From Smittium mucronatum (lineage: Eukaryota > Kickxellomycota > Harpellomycetes > Harpellales > Legeriomycetaceae): DNA of 20,560 bases. Position numbers and translations under genes: made by a program. The notes under the pieces were generated by a model that saw only the letters and a program-made list of their open reading frames with translations, searched no databases and was not told the origin of the DNA. The stretch is from positions 4,184-24,743 of the forward strand of contig LSSL01001156.1 of NCBI GenBank assembly GCA_001953115.1, in the 5' to 3' direction. Within the stretch, counting starts at the first letter, position 1. Every line of letters starts with the position of its first letter. Below are positions 8,622 through 20,560 of this stretch, piece after piece.

Positions 8622-10874
8622 TATACTTTCAATTTAGATATATTGCTGTTATAAGGTTGTATAAAGCCCATTAATTGTTTTAATAGAAAATATAGTCCAC
8701 TATTTGAACCATTGGTTTTATTAAGTGAACAAAAATAAATACCCAGAGAAAATAAACTCTAAGTAAACAAATAAGGGTTTTAAAATGTGTTAGCTTTTTT
8801 ATAATGACAAGATCGTATATATATACTTTAAAAAAAACAATTGCCTACTTTTTTTGATTAGATAAAATTTTGAGCTATTTTTTTAAATTTTTTTATATTG
8901 AAAATATTAATAATGAGAGGCTATTGGAAAAAAAATTTCACTCATTTTCAAAAAAAAAAATATTTGAAAAAAACTGCACAAAAACTTATGCGGGTTAATT
9001 CGGGAAATTCATATTTTAGTCAAAAGTGATTTGAATAAACCTGAAATTATTAATTGATGTTTAAATTTGGTCAAAAAAGTGGATTCAAGCTTATATCAGA
9101 CGAAATTTACTATTTAACCTTATAGATAAATAACACAAAAATTACAAATAATCAAAATTATTTTTATGGATATTTTAAATAATGCATATTTTCAATATAT
9201 GTATCAATTTTTCGAAAGGTAAAAACAAATAAGAGGGAATTGGGTGTATTGGGCTTAATATGAATCTATCAATGGTATAGTATTAGCTATTATTCATCGC
9301 AGAATAAATTAACTTTAAATTATATATCATTGGGAGGTTTCATATTTAGTGGATCCAGACTCACTATCACTTGAATCAAATTCCTGCCAGGCATACGAAA
9401 AAAAAACATGTATCGTGTACTTAATAAATTTTCAAGAGTCTTGGAACGCTATATCATCTGAGTGAGCCCCTACATTCATGGCTATTGTATCCCCTATTGA
9501 TCTATCTTTAATAAATTGGGATTTTTAGAACCTCTTTATCATTTTAGATGTGTTTTTGGTGTTACTGATTATTATTTTAATAAAAATTTACCTTCCAAAA
9601 TTCTTTTTTTACCTAATAGGTCAGTTTAACGGTATATTTGAACCATTTTCGTGTGGATTAATACATGTATTTTATGCAAAACTTGTATTTTAAATCGAAT
9701 AAGCTTTCATTATATGGAGTATAATTTACGAGTAAATGCATATCTCGATTTTTAAAATCATTTTACACCAAATAAGTTTCTTATTTGTTGACACAATCAT
9801 TAGTCTCAATGTATCCATTATTTTTGACTTCTCATCATCCAAGCAATTAATATCACCTGCTTTAAAGAAGCCAAAAATCACGAAAGATTGACTTGTTTCG
9901 TTTTTAGCAACTCTATCACCAGATTACTATTTGGGCCCAGGTTACGATAGCAATCAATTTTTGGTGATATTTCGGCTGATATCTAAATTGTCTCGTTATG
10001 CTAGTTTTTTTTAACAATTTCAGCAGTTCTGAATACATTCTGATCCGCTTTATGATTTCCTATATGAAGAAAGTTGATATATTGCTAGTCTATAAATTAT
10101 AAATATACTTAAATTAAGGTTTTCCGTGGCATACAACTCTTCTGGATAATTTGATAATTTGATTTAGTTATAGATAAATATTGATAATACGCCTATGCTA
10201 GAAATTAAACTTCTTCTATATGGGATAGGGTGTTTATCTTCCCTTAATGGATCTCTCACTTGATAGAATGGTTTTAGCTGCAAAATCTGATATCCCTGTC
10301 TACTAATCAGGTTCTGTTAGCTTTAAATATTATACAAATTTAGCTACTGTTCTTTGATAGAAGCGAATTTATGCCAGTTGGGTCTGTTACCACTTTTTTA
10401 TAACCCAATGATTACTTTTGGTTGGTTGAAAGAGTTTAGAAATCCCGAGAAAAGATTTTTGAGAGACCTGGACCATTTAAAATAGTAGTATTTACTCTTT
10501 TTCTTAATATACTCTATATAACTTTGGAATTATCTTCCAAGGGAGTAGAAAAAATCGTTCCTTTCGTTCTTTACGCGAGTGCGCAATATCTTAATGACTA
10601 TTCGAATTTTGTTCTGAATACCTACAGAAATATTTTTATATCTTCTTTTTAGCATCTGTACTAAAGAAGTACATATTTTAAGTCATATATTTCTAAATTG
10701 GATCTACAAATTTGCTCCATGTGATTAAACACTCTTTTAATACCATTAGTAGACTTTAGCAATCTAAATGGTTTAATTATCGTGGTAAATATGTCATTCG
10801 CAGTTTTTTTATCTGTTTCAATCATTGCCTCCAGATCTTTTCTGCAAGCCTTAGAAAGGTCAGAGAAATACCCC

Positions 10875-10889
10875 CCACCACCACCACCA
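10875..10889 (+). repeat. (CCA)5 microsatellite next to a C tract
   Basis: Five CCA units follow a C run that starts at 10871. On the minus strand it reads as a run of glycine codons within the 91-codon open stretch 10661-10936 of the copia relic. It has probably expanded after the element died, since no copia protein is expected to have a glycine run here. Confidence 0.85.
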
Positions 10890-11297
10890 CTTAAACTCTT
10901 CAAGTATTCGTGGATAGCGTTTTTTTTAGTACACAAAGTCCGGTCTTACGTCCACTTCTGGAAATTTAGAGAAAAAAGTGATATGTTTTAATGGTTAATT
11001 AAAATTGGACAACATTACCTCTATTTTCCAAATATGAAATGTAAACCATACCCTTTTGAGTTGAAATAGAAATAAAACTTTTCCCTTTTGGAGAGTTTAG
11101 CTTTTCAAATCCATTTTTTATTCCTTCGTTTAATTATCCCATCTTTTTCTTTATACTAAACCTGAAACTTAAATTTAAATAGCTTCTCTCCATTTAAACT
11201 GAGTTTCTTCTCCGATTATTTCGTATCCTTGAAAAATCACTATTACATATCAAGATTATCCAGTATATATCGTTTACATAAGAACATAGATATATAT

Positions 11298-11327
11298 ATG
11301 GTATCTCAGGAAGGAATGAGATACCAT
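11298..11327. repeat. Perfect 11-bp inverted repeat (hairpin) with 8-base loop
   Basis: ATGGTATCTCA (11298-11308) is followed by GGAAGGAA and then its exact reverse complement TGAGATACCAT (11317-11327). It sits within the copia relic just upstream of the YVND codons on the minus strand. It lacks a following T run that would suggest a terminator and may be the result of a small templated inversion during decay. Confidence 0.85.
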
Positions 11328-13177
11328 TACATTTCTTTTGATCATCCCCCCAAAAAATTGAGTTCCTGATCACATGTTCCAAAAATTTAACTTTGATTAC
11401 CATGACTTCTTTTCCCCCCAGTTTCAATCATTTAGTTCTAACACTCCGCGTAGTATCAATATTATTGATAGGAGTGCCGCAGAATTGGCCTGAGATCTTC
11501 CGATGAAACTTACAATCCCCTTTAAACATGTCTTTCCCGCGAAATCCAGACTCGCTTTTTCATGACCAAGGAATCTTTTCTTGACTTAATGTACTTTTGA
11601 TTAAATATCCCCCCTTTATTTTTTCATTCCAGAGTGTTTTATAGAATTAGATGAAGTCTATATCCGAATCGACCTGATTTTTTAGATACACCAAATCTTT
11701 ATGCTAATGTTTTGGCTTAGATGTTTGATTTTCACAAAAATACCCTGCGTTTTCTGGAATAATTGGATCTTTTAATTTAGCTGAGACCTTAATAAACATT
11801 ATCCTTTAAAATCTAAGCACAGGGCCCGATGCCTTTGTAAGGATGTGAGGGCTTATTAAGAGACCAAGTGGAAGCACCCAGATATGTTACCTCCTTTCAA
11901 TACAAAAATTTTTAAAGAATTTTCTGCATTTTACCCTTAGCAGAATATCCAGGAATTCTTCTTTAAAGTCTAATTATGTCGTGTATCCCTTCTTTTAGCC
12001 AGCCAACAAAAATTATTGAGGGGCTCGATCTTGAATTTTCATACCTCCAGGTCTGTTTCAGCTTCCCTATATCTAGAAGTGAGTTTATTTCTACCGTATT
12101 CTTTTTGATTCAGAAGATATTCAGAAGATTTCAGGTGAGTAGTTTTCTACCCCCTCTATATATATTTTTTAAATTTTTTTGATAAATCCGCTGTTAGCTT
12201 TTCGCAAGATTCCCATTTCATTTCCGGTCTGTATTTTTTAGAATTTATAGTCGGTGAAGATTACCCAGAAGGTATTCAATACTTCCTCACGTCTTTTTTG
12301 AAAAAGATTTCAATTATTCTGTAGATTTTGTCCAATATTAGTCCACCTTACCAATAGACTTTTTTTTTCCTGCCAATGTGTAATTTTATTATTTGAGTTC
12401 CTTAAATGTATACCAAGGCCTTTTTTGACAGTTTCCAAAACCCATTGATTGTTAAAAAAGATTATCATACTTTTCCAATCATAAAAAGGGGCCCAAATAC
12501 CGATAGATACTTAAGAGGAGCCAGTTTTTTACCCAGAAATTATTTTTATCCTTTTTAAAGCCCCGATATGAAAGTTATACTGTTTTTTCTTTGCTTTTTG
12601 TAGCCGTTGAGATATATGAACCGCATGAACTGGAATTCCGTTGTTTTGATAACTCTAACAATAATTCTTTCTCATAATTCAAAATTTACAGACTTTCCTG
12701 CCATGGGAAAAATGTCTAATAGCTCTTTGTCGATCAGTTGCTAAATTCCATACAAATAAAACTGCTATCATTTTTGTTCTATATTCTTATCAAATGGATG
12801 ATTTTTAGTCTTGATTGGGTGTCCATAAATGCGACATTGATTAAAATACATCCTATAGTATTAGAAAGTCAATTAACGGATCTTTCGAAATCATTTCATG
12901 ATATTTATGTAGTCTCCTATGTATAAAATGTTCTATCTTTCTAGTAGCGTAAAATAATTTAGTCATTGCCCAATAATTAACTGAACCTGTATTTCTTACA
13001 GAATCTGAAGTTTTTTAATTAAGGGGAAGCGTACTATATTTCATGTTTCTGAACCTAATACAAGATATTTTCCCTTTCTTTTTCTCATTTTCGAATAAAA
13101 ATTTAATATAAAAATATTTCGAAAATTTTATTACAAGACCTTAATGCTCAATATTAATTCTAATAATTTTTTTTGGA

Positions 13178-13188
13178 GGGGGGGGGGG
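13178..13188 (+). repeat. G11 homopolymer tract
   Basis: Eleven consecutive G residues preceded by TTTTGGA and followed by TTACAAG, in DNA otherwise almost free of G and C. Confidence 0.95.
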
Positions 13189-16100
13189 TTACAAGATATG
13201 CATATAATCTTTAATTATATGATTCATGATAATTTCCTTAGATAAAGTGCTAACCTTTAATGTGAGATCCTTTATATAATTTAGTAACTCATGAATAAAG
13301 AGTTTTATTTATTGATTTTAAAGTTGCTTTAAATAAACATTTTTTTATTGGAGTACGCTAATCAAACAAAAGATGAATCAGTTAGCTAAATTATGCACTA
13401 TGGAACATATCAATAAAACTTTCTGAGTTTATTTTTATTTCTTCACCAATTTATTGATAAAGATAATAAGATTTATTATGAACACGCCCAATTAAGTATA
13501 ATTAACTAATTCTAAGATACTGTTAAGTATAGAATTTGACAACTGGTTTGATAACTTTCATAAAATAACAATAATAATAATTTTTAAATTTTAAACAAAT
13601 AAAATTGCAAAAAATTAATTGAGCCCGCGAATATATTCAATCTTTAATAACTCCTAGGAATATTTCCCAGACCAAAAAGTAAACGAATAAAATTTTCAAA
13701 TTTTCGGTAATTTAATGCAAAATTTTAATATTTAGCACTTATTGGTTAGATTATTTTCATATGCTACGTTTCTTATAAAAACTTTTATACTTCATAAATT
13801 AAACCGATTAGAGGTTTTAATGTTCATTGATCTTCAGCTTATTATTTGATAATATATATTTGACTAAGAAATAGACAACTATATTAAAGAACTTATCCAA
13901 TAGATTAATTTTATTTTTTATGTTTGAAAATAATGAAAATTTAATTAATCTTATATACCTATTTTTCAATCAGAGAAATTTCGCTCAGGTCCTTGTGAAT
14001 ATTTATAATTTTGAAGTTGTTTAAATTAAATTGTGACAAAAGGTATTAAATCCCAATTTAAAATTTCAAAATAAAAATTAATTTAATTTTTGATCCTTGA
14101 AATTGTTGTAAAAAGCTGTAAAATTCTGGCAATACACTAATTTTTTTCCGGTTAAAAAAATATTTGATTATGTTTTTGAGTTTGATATTTTGTATTTGGT
14201 GAAATAAAATTTTAAAAAAAATTAAAAGCAAGTTTTAGAGTAATTTTTTATAATGAAGCTAACGGAATATCGAAGTCGTTTAAATAAAAAAATTTTTATA
14301 AAATATTAAATGAATGTTCTAAAAGAAATTGGTCTTTCGAATAAAATAAAAAATTTAATAACCATTGATTATATTTATGTACATGATTTTTTGCGTGAAA
14401 CTGGTTAGATTTATAAATTTTATTTTTTTAAAAAAAATTTAGAGTTTGTAAATATATATAAAAAATAAAAACTAATATCTAAATTATTTAGATATAATGC
14501 TAATTATACAAGTTAATAATTTATTTTTTATTTTTGGCATCTTTCATATTTAAAAAGTATAAAATAATATTCTGAATATAATTAGGTATATACACGGAGA
14601 AAAGAGTGTTTCAATTATTATATTTATATCATTGAATATTAATGAGTTCGATAAATTTTTTCCGAACTTATCAATAATTTGTATCCGAAATTGTTTTCTA
14701 AGTATTTCTGTAAAAATCACAATGAAAATTTTTACTTATCTAATATCAAACAAAAAAACTCAAAGATACATTTCAATAGAATAAAGATACTGATCAAAAT
14801 ACGCGAGGAAGTTCGAAATTAGAAAGAAAGATTCGAAATAAAATGGTCAGTTCCTAAGTTATATTTCAATCAGCTGTTTAATTAGATCTTAAAAAGATAG
14901 TAAAAACCAGTCTAACCTATTTTAATTTCCCCTTTTAACAATATAGCCAAATTATTGTTAAATTGCTCTTTCATACAATAAGAGTTCGGTTACATCCAAA
15001 AGAAAAATCCAAATAACCAAAAACATGGTCAAAGAGGCTTCAAAAAAAACCCTCTGGTTATTTTGAAAAAAATTATTAAGAAACAAAAATTACATTCGTT
15101 TATAGTTTTTCAGAAACCGATTTTGTTATATATTTATCCATTCAATAATTTTAAAGATTCTTAGCCGATTTTAAGTTCTTAAGGTTTTTTTTCTTAAGAA
15201 TGCACTATTATTGTGTTGAAAGAGAGTTTTACAAGTTGGCTTTGAGCAGTCAGCATATTATTGATTAATACACGATTAAATACTTTTTTAAATATTTTTG
15301 TAAGGATCAGGTTTAATGGGATAATTTTAATAATAAAGGGCAAAATGATATACTAGTTAAAAATATAAAAGATAGGGAAAGAGAAAAGTTGAAAAGCTTA
15401 GCCATTCCAAAATGTCTAAGATTCCTTATTTATACCATTTTCTATTTTCTAAAAGTCGATTATGCTTATGGGAAGATTTCTTCATTGGATGAAACATTCA
15501 ATGCGCGTACTAAATCTATTGGTTCATTACAATTTTAAACATATAAAATTTTTAAGATACAGAACAAATAGTTTCAAAATATCTACAGCATTTTTCAAAA
15601 ATAGCTTTCATTATCATTGTGTATTGAAAAAAATAAACCTGCAATTTTTCCTTCAAGATTTTTTTAAAATAAGTATATTTCATGAGAAAAAAAAAAGATG
15701 GAAAAAGTAAGTAAAATCGTGGAAACTACTATTATGGGTAAGATTACTATGAGAAACCTTACTTTTAAAAGTTAAAAATTTCTTGGGTTTGAATTAAGAA
15801 ATATGATATTTATATATTTCTAACAAAATAAAACCTTAATTTTCACATATTGGGGAGGATAAGTTTGATCAATAATATCAGTTTGCTTTTATATAAAAAT
15901 AAAAAAAATAAAAAAATTATAAAAAAACTTTCGATAAAATCTATCTATAAAATAATGTTAAAATAATTTCATGAAAAGAATAAAAAAAAAAAGGTGTTGT
16001 GCGCTATGGTTAATTATTTTAAATAATAAGAGTGTTTAATATATTGAATCCATAAAATAAAGATATGAAGCTAGAAATTTGCATTATTATTTGGTTTATT

Positions 16101-16328
16101 ATGTATCAGTTAATAATATATTAATTTTTTTTTAGTAGATATGACTATGAAAAAAAATTATATAAAACATCAGCACATGGATTTAAACAATTTTTAATCT
16201 TTTCATTATATAAATATCATTTTTTATATTAATTTCAGAATGTTTTATAATAAGATTTTTGATTATTTTTAAAAAGTTTGTAATTAATCTCTGCTTAAAA
16301 TTTTATGAATTTGAGCTTTTACTTATCT

Positions 16329-16344
16329 ATATAACCGGTTATAT
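16329..16344. repeat. Perfect 16-bp palindrome
   Basis: ATATAACCGGTTATAT is identical to its own reverse complement. The CCGG core is unusual in the surrounding AT-rich DNA. It could be a binding site for a dimeric protein or chance. Nothing nearby suggests a regulated gene. Confidence 0.7.
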
Positions 16345-18631
16345 GAATTTAAAATAAAATAAAATCTGTGCTAACATTCCATTGATAGTAGTATTATTTA
16401 TGCTTTAAATTGGTTTTTAGCGTCAAGTATAAATAAGGATTATGAAAATTAATATAATAATATATAACTTTTTCTAGAGTTATTATTTGCTATTATTTTT
16501 AGTATATATATACTTATAGAGTTTCTTCCATATACCGGCTATTTTTTCTTTAGAACCATCGACTCAGAAAATTAAGTGATTGGGTCATAAGAGCTATTTG
16601 CAATTGGTTTTTGGATTGTTTCTTGATTCGTTATCAAACACTATTATGTGCTTTTTTAAAAAATTTATTTATTTATTTTTTAAGAAATTTATACTTAAAG
16701 TAAATTTTTATCAATATTTGATATTTTGGGCACAAAAATACTGTGTGTATATTTATTTTATTTTCTTAAATTGCAATGATTAAAAAAAAAAATCTTTCTC
16801 GACTTTTCTTCCTTAATAAAGCTGAAAATAATGATTTTATACTTTCTTAGGTTTACTTCAATACTTATTTATTCCTACATACACAGTTTTTAATTAGTCC
16901 GACAAATTTTTTTTGGCGTATTATATCTGTTTCAAATCACCCTTTATGATAAGAGATAATTTATGAAATATATTTATTTTAAAAAGTCATTGAACCCCCT
17001 TTTAAATTTTATTACTCAATTTTCCATATTTTTTAATTTATGGAAATTACACTAATTTTTTTTTATTTATTATTACTGAGGATTGGCATAGTAGGTCTAA
17101 AATTTATAATTGAATTTAGCTTAAGATCTAAAAAAATTCCTTGCATATATAATATGTAGGATGGATAGCTAAAAAATACTCAACATAATTAAGATCAAGA
17201 AATTCAATATCTAAGTTTTTTTTTGACACATCCTAGTCGAATATTAAATGTATAATTAAAATATCCAACAACCTGATTATTTGATAGTTTTTTATTATTT
17301 AGATAAAATATTTAATATGGTAACATAGAGTGAAGTTCAAAAAAAAAAATCAATATGAACTAAATTCAAATAATTATAATAAAATGATTGATAAACTAAG
17401 ATATAATTTATCTAATTTGGATTTTCAAAAAAAAAGAAGCATAAATGCAGTGAGCTTCACGTGAAACAGCAGTAATAATTTAGATTAGATTCTTAAATAT
17501 TTTTAACCAATATTTATTAGAGTTTTAATTTTATTTGATAAAAAAAAACTGCTTTTACAGTACTCATTTTAGATTTGCTAAAAAATGATTTAATTGAAAT
17601 AGCTCAAGATATTTCAATGGCTGTTTATTTATTTTGCAAGAAGACACCTATTTACATTTATTAAATTATAAATTATCACTATATAGTTTATTTGTTGATT
17701 TTGTTTATAAACTGCTGAATATTAGATTTAAAATTCATTTTTATAGGCTTATTACCAAGTTACGAAAAATTTTACATTTGATAAGATACCCCCCGGGAAA
17801 GAAAATATAAAAATAAATAAGCATAATTTAATCTTTTTTAAAAAAATTCGTATATTATTGAAATTGACATAAAAAAATGAGGATTTTTATGTACTCAATG
17901 CCGAAATGGTTAAAAAAAAATCTTTGTAATTATTCTCTTGGAAAAAAACATGAATGATTTAACCTAATAATTAGCGTTATTGAAGCCCCAAAATCAAAGA
18001 ATTCAAAAAGAATCCTATGATATCTTTATCAATAAAAAATTCTGATATAAAACTATTCTAAAATTAAATAATAATATCATAAATTATCAATAGTAAAAAT
18101 ATATTTTCCACATTAATATTATTTTCTAAAGACACATTTAGCTTTATTTAATCAATAAAAAGGCGATAAAAACTAATTTTTTTGAAAATAACTGAATTAT
18201 AATTTTTTTTTTTTTACTAACTTATAGACTACCCTTATTTTTTTATAAATTATTGGACTGGAATTAAGGTATAAATAATAGAAACCCCGTTTTTTGAATC
18301 AAATTTCTATAAGTCATATTTCAAATGAAATAAACAATAGACTAAACCGTTTTATTAATGCGGTTATTCTTATTTATTTTCATGAACCAAGTTTAAAAAA
18401 AAGGAAAGAAAGAGAGAGAAAAATTAAAGAATAATAAAAAAATTAGTAAGAAATAAATTTTTATATTTATTGTTATTGAATGATAAGATATTTATTATTA
18501 TAATATATTGGATTTATCCAACCATTTGAAAAAAAATTTGTACTAAAATAGAGATAATATATAAGAATAAATTAAAATATACACAACACTGCTGCAGAAA
18601 ATAAGGATCATAAAAGCAAAATATTACACCA

Positions 18632-18642
18632 CCCCCCCCCCC
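18632..18642 (+). repeat. C11 homopolymer tract
   Basis: Eleven consecutive C residues after ATTACACCA and before ATTTTAG. Read on the minus strand it is a third G11 tract. Confidence 0.95.
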
Positions 18643-19577
18643 ATTTTAGAGAATATAAAAAGGTGTGAAAGAGGTAGGGTTGCTGTATGATTTAAAAAAA
18701 AAAAGTTTTTGATTTTAAATTTAAAAAACGATTATGTAAAAAAATTAATAGAGCCTATTTTCTCAAAAATGATTTATATAGCAATTTTATTAATTTTTGA
18801 AAATTAAACTATTTATTTGCAATTATATTGGTTGAATTATTCTAAAGTGAATTAAAAAGATGGGGGCTTAGTTTATTTTTACGTCATTCCTATATTTTTT
18901 CCCTAAATTTTCTAAAAATGGGGAAATAAGATTTTTTTTTTATTCAAAATTAGATATGTGCGAATTCGCATTTATTTTAATAGCATGTTATTATTATACT
19001 TAAATTTTCTAAAATCTAAAAAAAATACGCTAAAAAAATTCCAAAATAGCCAACGATTTTGGAACCATTCATTTTTCGGGTTAATTAAAAATGAGGATAA
19101 AATTTTTTTCATTCTTTTTTATCGAAAATTAACTAATTGAGACTATCACTTTTCCTAAAAATTTAACCACATTTCTCTTATCAATTGAAAAGCAGGAAAA
19201 TTTCCCAAAATTAAAGTATAAAATAGAAATATTTCAAGTATCATTATTTTAATTTTGAGTTAGATAATAGCGAGAAAAGCAATTAATATAAATGAGCCAA
19301 ATGCGATGATATATAAATTAGTATCTATAAAGAATATTACCGTTATTTACCACAAATTATATTTGCGTTTAATTTTTACTATTTTTTTAAAAAGAGCTAG
19401 CTTTTTTTTTTAAAAAAATAAGGATATTTAGTACAAAAATGCCTATTTGTAGACAAGTAATATTTATTTATAAATTGTAAGAGCTTAAAATTTAAACTAT
19501 CAGTATTAATTTATTAGAATCCCAAATTTTCACGAATAAAAAAAATTGAAGAATCCTCAACATCGTATATTTTATAT

Positions 19578-19596
19578 ATTTAAATATTTAAATATT
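19578..19596 (+). repeat. (ATTTAAAT)2 short tandem repeat
   Basis: Two copies of a self-complementary 8-base unit plus ATT, within AT-only sequence. Low complexity. Confidence 0.7.
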
Positions 19597-20350
19597 ATGC
19601 AATTTAATAAATCAGAAAACCCCTATTTTTTTATGAAAATTTTAACCTATGTAGATTTTTTATAGAGATTTTGTAATAGTACAAATATATATATTTTAAA
19701 TCTGTTGAATATAAATTCAGAACTCTTTATATACATTTAGATAAATGTGTTTAATATATTAATCACTAAATTTTTTTCTCTAAACCTATATATTTTTTTG
19801 AATAATAATCTCAGAATCTATCACTTCAAGCATTCATATTTTCTCCAAATACGTATAATCATTTATAGATTTTCACCTCTTTAAAAAATTGAAACATTAA
19901 TATTCATATCTTCAAAGCGAAATATATATATATTTATTGCTAAAATAGAATTATTTTCAAACTATTCAATTATCCAGCTTTAATTTTTTAAATTAAAAGA
20001 ATCTAATTTATCAACATTCATAAATATACCTTTTTCCTGTATTTAAAAAAAATGGCTTAAACTCAATTTCCCTTGATCAAATAATATCAATCCCCACAAT
20101 TCATAAACATCACACACATTATAACATTTTTATAGTGTTAATGGTTTTATTTTTTCCAAACCCTCAACTATCTTCACCAATTTCGGAGAAATTCCTGTTA
20201 TTCTTAGATACCTTCAGACAAATTTTTTGTTTTTAGAGTTATTTTAAATATTGAATTTTTTTTTCTTGGCGCAAAGATATCAGCCCTTTCGTAACATTTA
20301 AAATTTTTTCAAAATAATTATTTTTTAGAAACTTCACGAGTGAATTTTAC

Positions 20351-20380
20351 CTTAAAATTCTTAAAAATTCTTAAAATATA
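20351..20380 (+). repeat. Three tandem copies of a CTTAAAATT-type unit
   Basis: CTTAAAATT, CTTAAAAATT and CTTAAAATA follow one another directly. A short imperfect minisatellite with no evident role. Confidence 0.7.
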
Positions 20381-20560
20381 CCAAGGAATCTCTAAGTTTA
20401 TATTATTTCATGACTTTTTTATTTTGAGAATATTTTATTTTATTTAGTTACAAAATTGAGATATTCATATTGAATGTAAATTCACTGTATTTCTTCTTTA
20501 ATTGTAACAGATTTTTATTCTTAATTTTTTCCAATGAATTTTCTTATTTAATGTGCTATA

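Larger units (their letters stand above)
6668..10339. other. AT-rich intergenic DNA, no supported gene
   Basis: About 3.7 kb with no open frame longer than about 61 codons and none with recognisable protein similarity. The frame at 7333-7518 (minus) has no identifiable motif. It holds simple repeats, including (ATTTTTT)3 and an 11-base G tract listed separately, and many poly-T/poly-A runs. The 3' long terminal repeat of the copia relic would be expected towards the upper end of this interval, but I could not identify one. Confidence 0.5.
10340..12890 (-). pseudogene. Decayed Ty1/copia-type retrotransposon pol (integrase, RT, RNase H remnants)
   Basis: Minus-strand translation in shifting frames gives pol motif remnants in order. 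For integrase: PL......DVF.SMS (12880-12833, compare the DV.GPM segment holding the first catalytic Asp), FMDTQSRLK (from 12829, compare F-D-D-x-S-R), EKELLLEL (12673-12650, compare the E-R-x-N-R-T-L segment), LGKK (12536-12525) and KYLSVFG (12512-12492, compare HLRVFG). For reverse transcriptase: TWSLNKPSHPYKGIG (11869-11825) and YVNDI (11280-11266, where active elements have Y-V-D-D). Then ANDIF and KRVF (10799-10727, compare the R-P-D-I and K-R-x-x-R-Y-L region), and weak RNase H traces at 10448-10347. Spacings VFG to TW (about 210 codons) and TW to YVND (about 199) suit copia elements. About 100 bases, including the second catalytic Asp region, seem missing from integrase. Stops and frameshifts are frequent. 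Each match alone is weak; their collinearity is the evidence. No long terminal repeats were found. Confidence 0.55.
12891..20560. other. Extremely AT-rich gene desert
   Basis: About 7.7 kb with no supported gene. Open frames are 60-82 codons and rich in Phe, Lys, Ile, Leu and Tyr, as random AT-rich DNA gives. Sample lines show the shift: 24 of 60 bases are G or C at 12001-12060, but only 4 of 60 at 13561-13620. The content is poly-A and poly-T runs, small tandem repeats, two 11-base G/C tracts and a short palindrome. No tRNA, rRNA or transposon protein remnant was recognised. Confidence 0.6.

Noticed and set aside
9331..9375. TGGGAGGTTTCAT followed by CAGACTC, resembling the repeat's left end
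   Set aside because: Similarity stops after about 40 bases with gaps, and no matching right end was seen.
15462..15710. 82-codon plus-strand open frame in the AT-rich desert
   Set aside because: The translation is Phe/Lys/His-rich with no motif, as typical of random AT-rich sequence.

Overview
This window looks like an AT-rich, gene-poor stretch of a fungal nuclear genome. The basis is a single complete chitin synthase (831-3704, minus strand), long gene-free flanks, and relics of eukaryotic transposable elements. Nothing in the sequence identifies the species. There are no bacterial operon features, no tRNA or rRNA genes and no CRISPR array.

Layout. Positions 1-830 are AT-rich 3' flank of the chitin synthase, with no supported gene. 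Positions 831-3704 hold the only intact gene, an intronless family-2 glycosyltransferase of the fungal chitin synthase class I-III type, 957 residues long. Positions 3705-4928 are its upstream flank. Positions 4929-6200 hold three diverged copies of one short repeat of about 250 bp, two direct and one inverted. Their ends begin TGGGAGATT or close variants, as expected of a non-autonomous DNA transposon (MITE). A second, unrelated MITE lies at 6497-6667. It has TTAA at both ends and CCCTTTC-type terminal inverted repeats, as in piggyBac-like elements. Positions 6668-10340 hold nothing I can name apart from simple repeats.

On the minus strand of about 10340-12890 I read a heavily decayed Ty1/copia-type retrotransposon pol region. 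Integrase, reverse transcriptase and RNase H motif remnants occur in the expected order, broken by stops and frameshifts. From about 13 kb to the end the sequence becomes extremely AT-rich and featureless apart from homopolymers, small tandem repeats and a palindrome.

The only functional role that can be assigned is cell-wall chitin synthesis. The rest reads as a transposon graveyard decaying into AT-rich intergenic DNA. I do not see a new multi-gene system. The most informative non-genic items are the copia relic, the two MITE families and the three 11-base G/C homopolymer tracts in the AT-rich background. All repeat and relic calls were made by eye and carry matching uncertainty.
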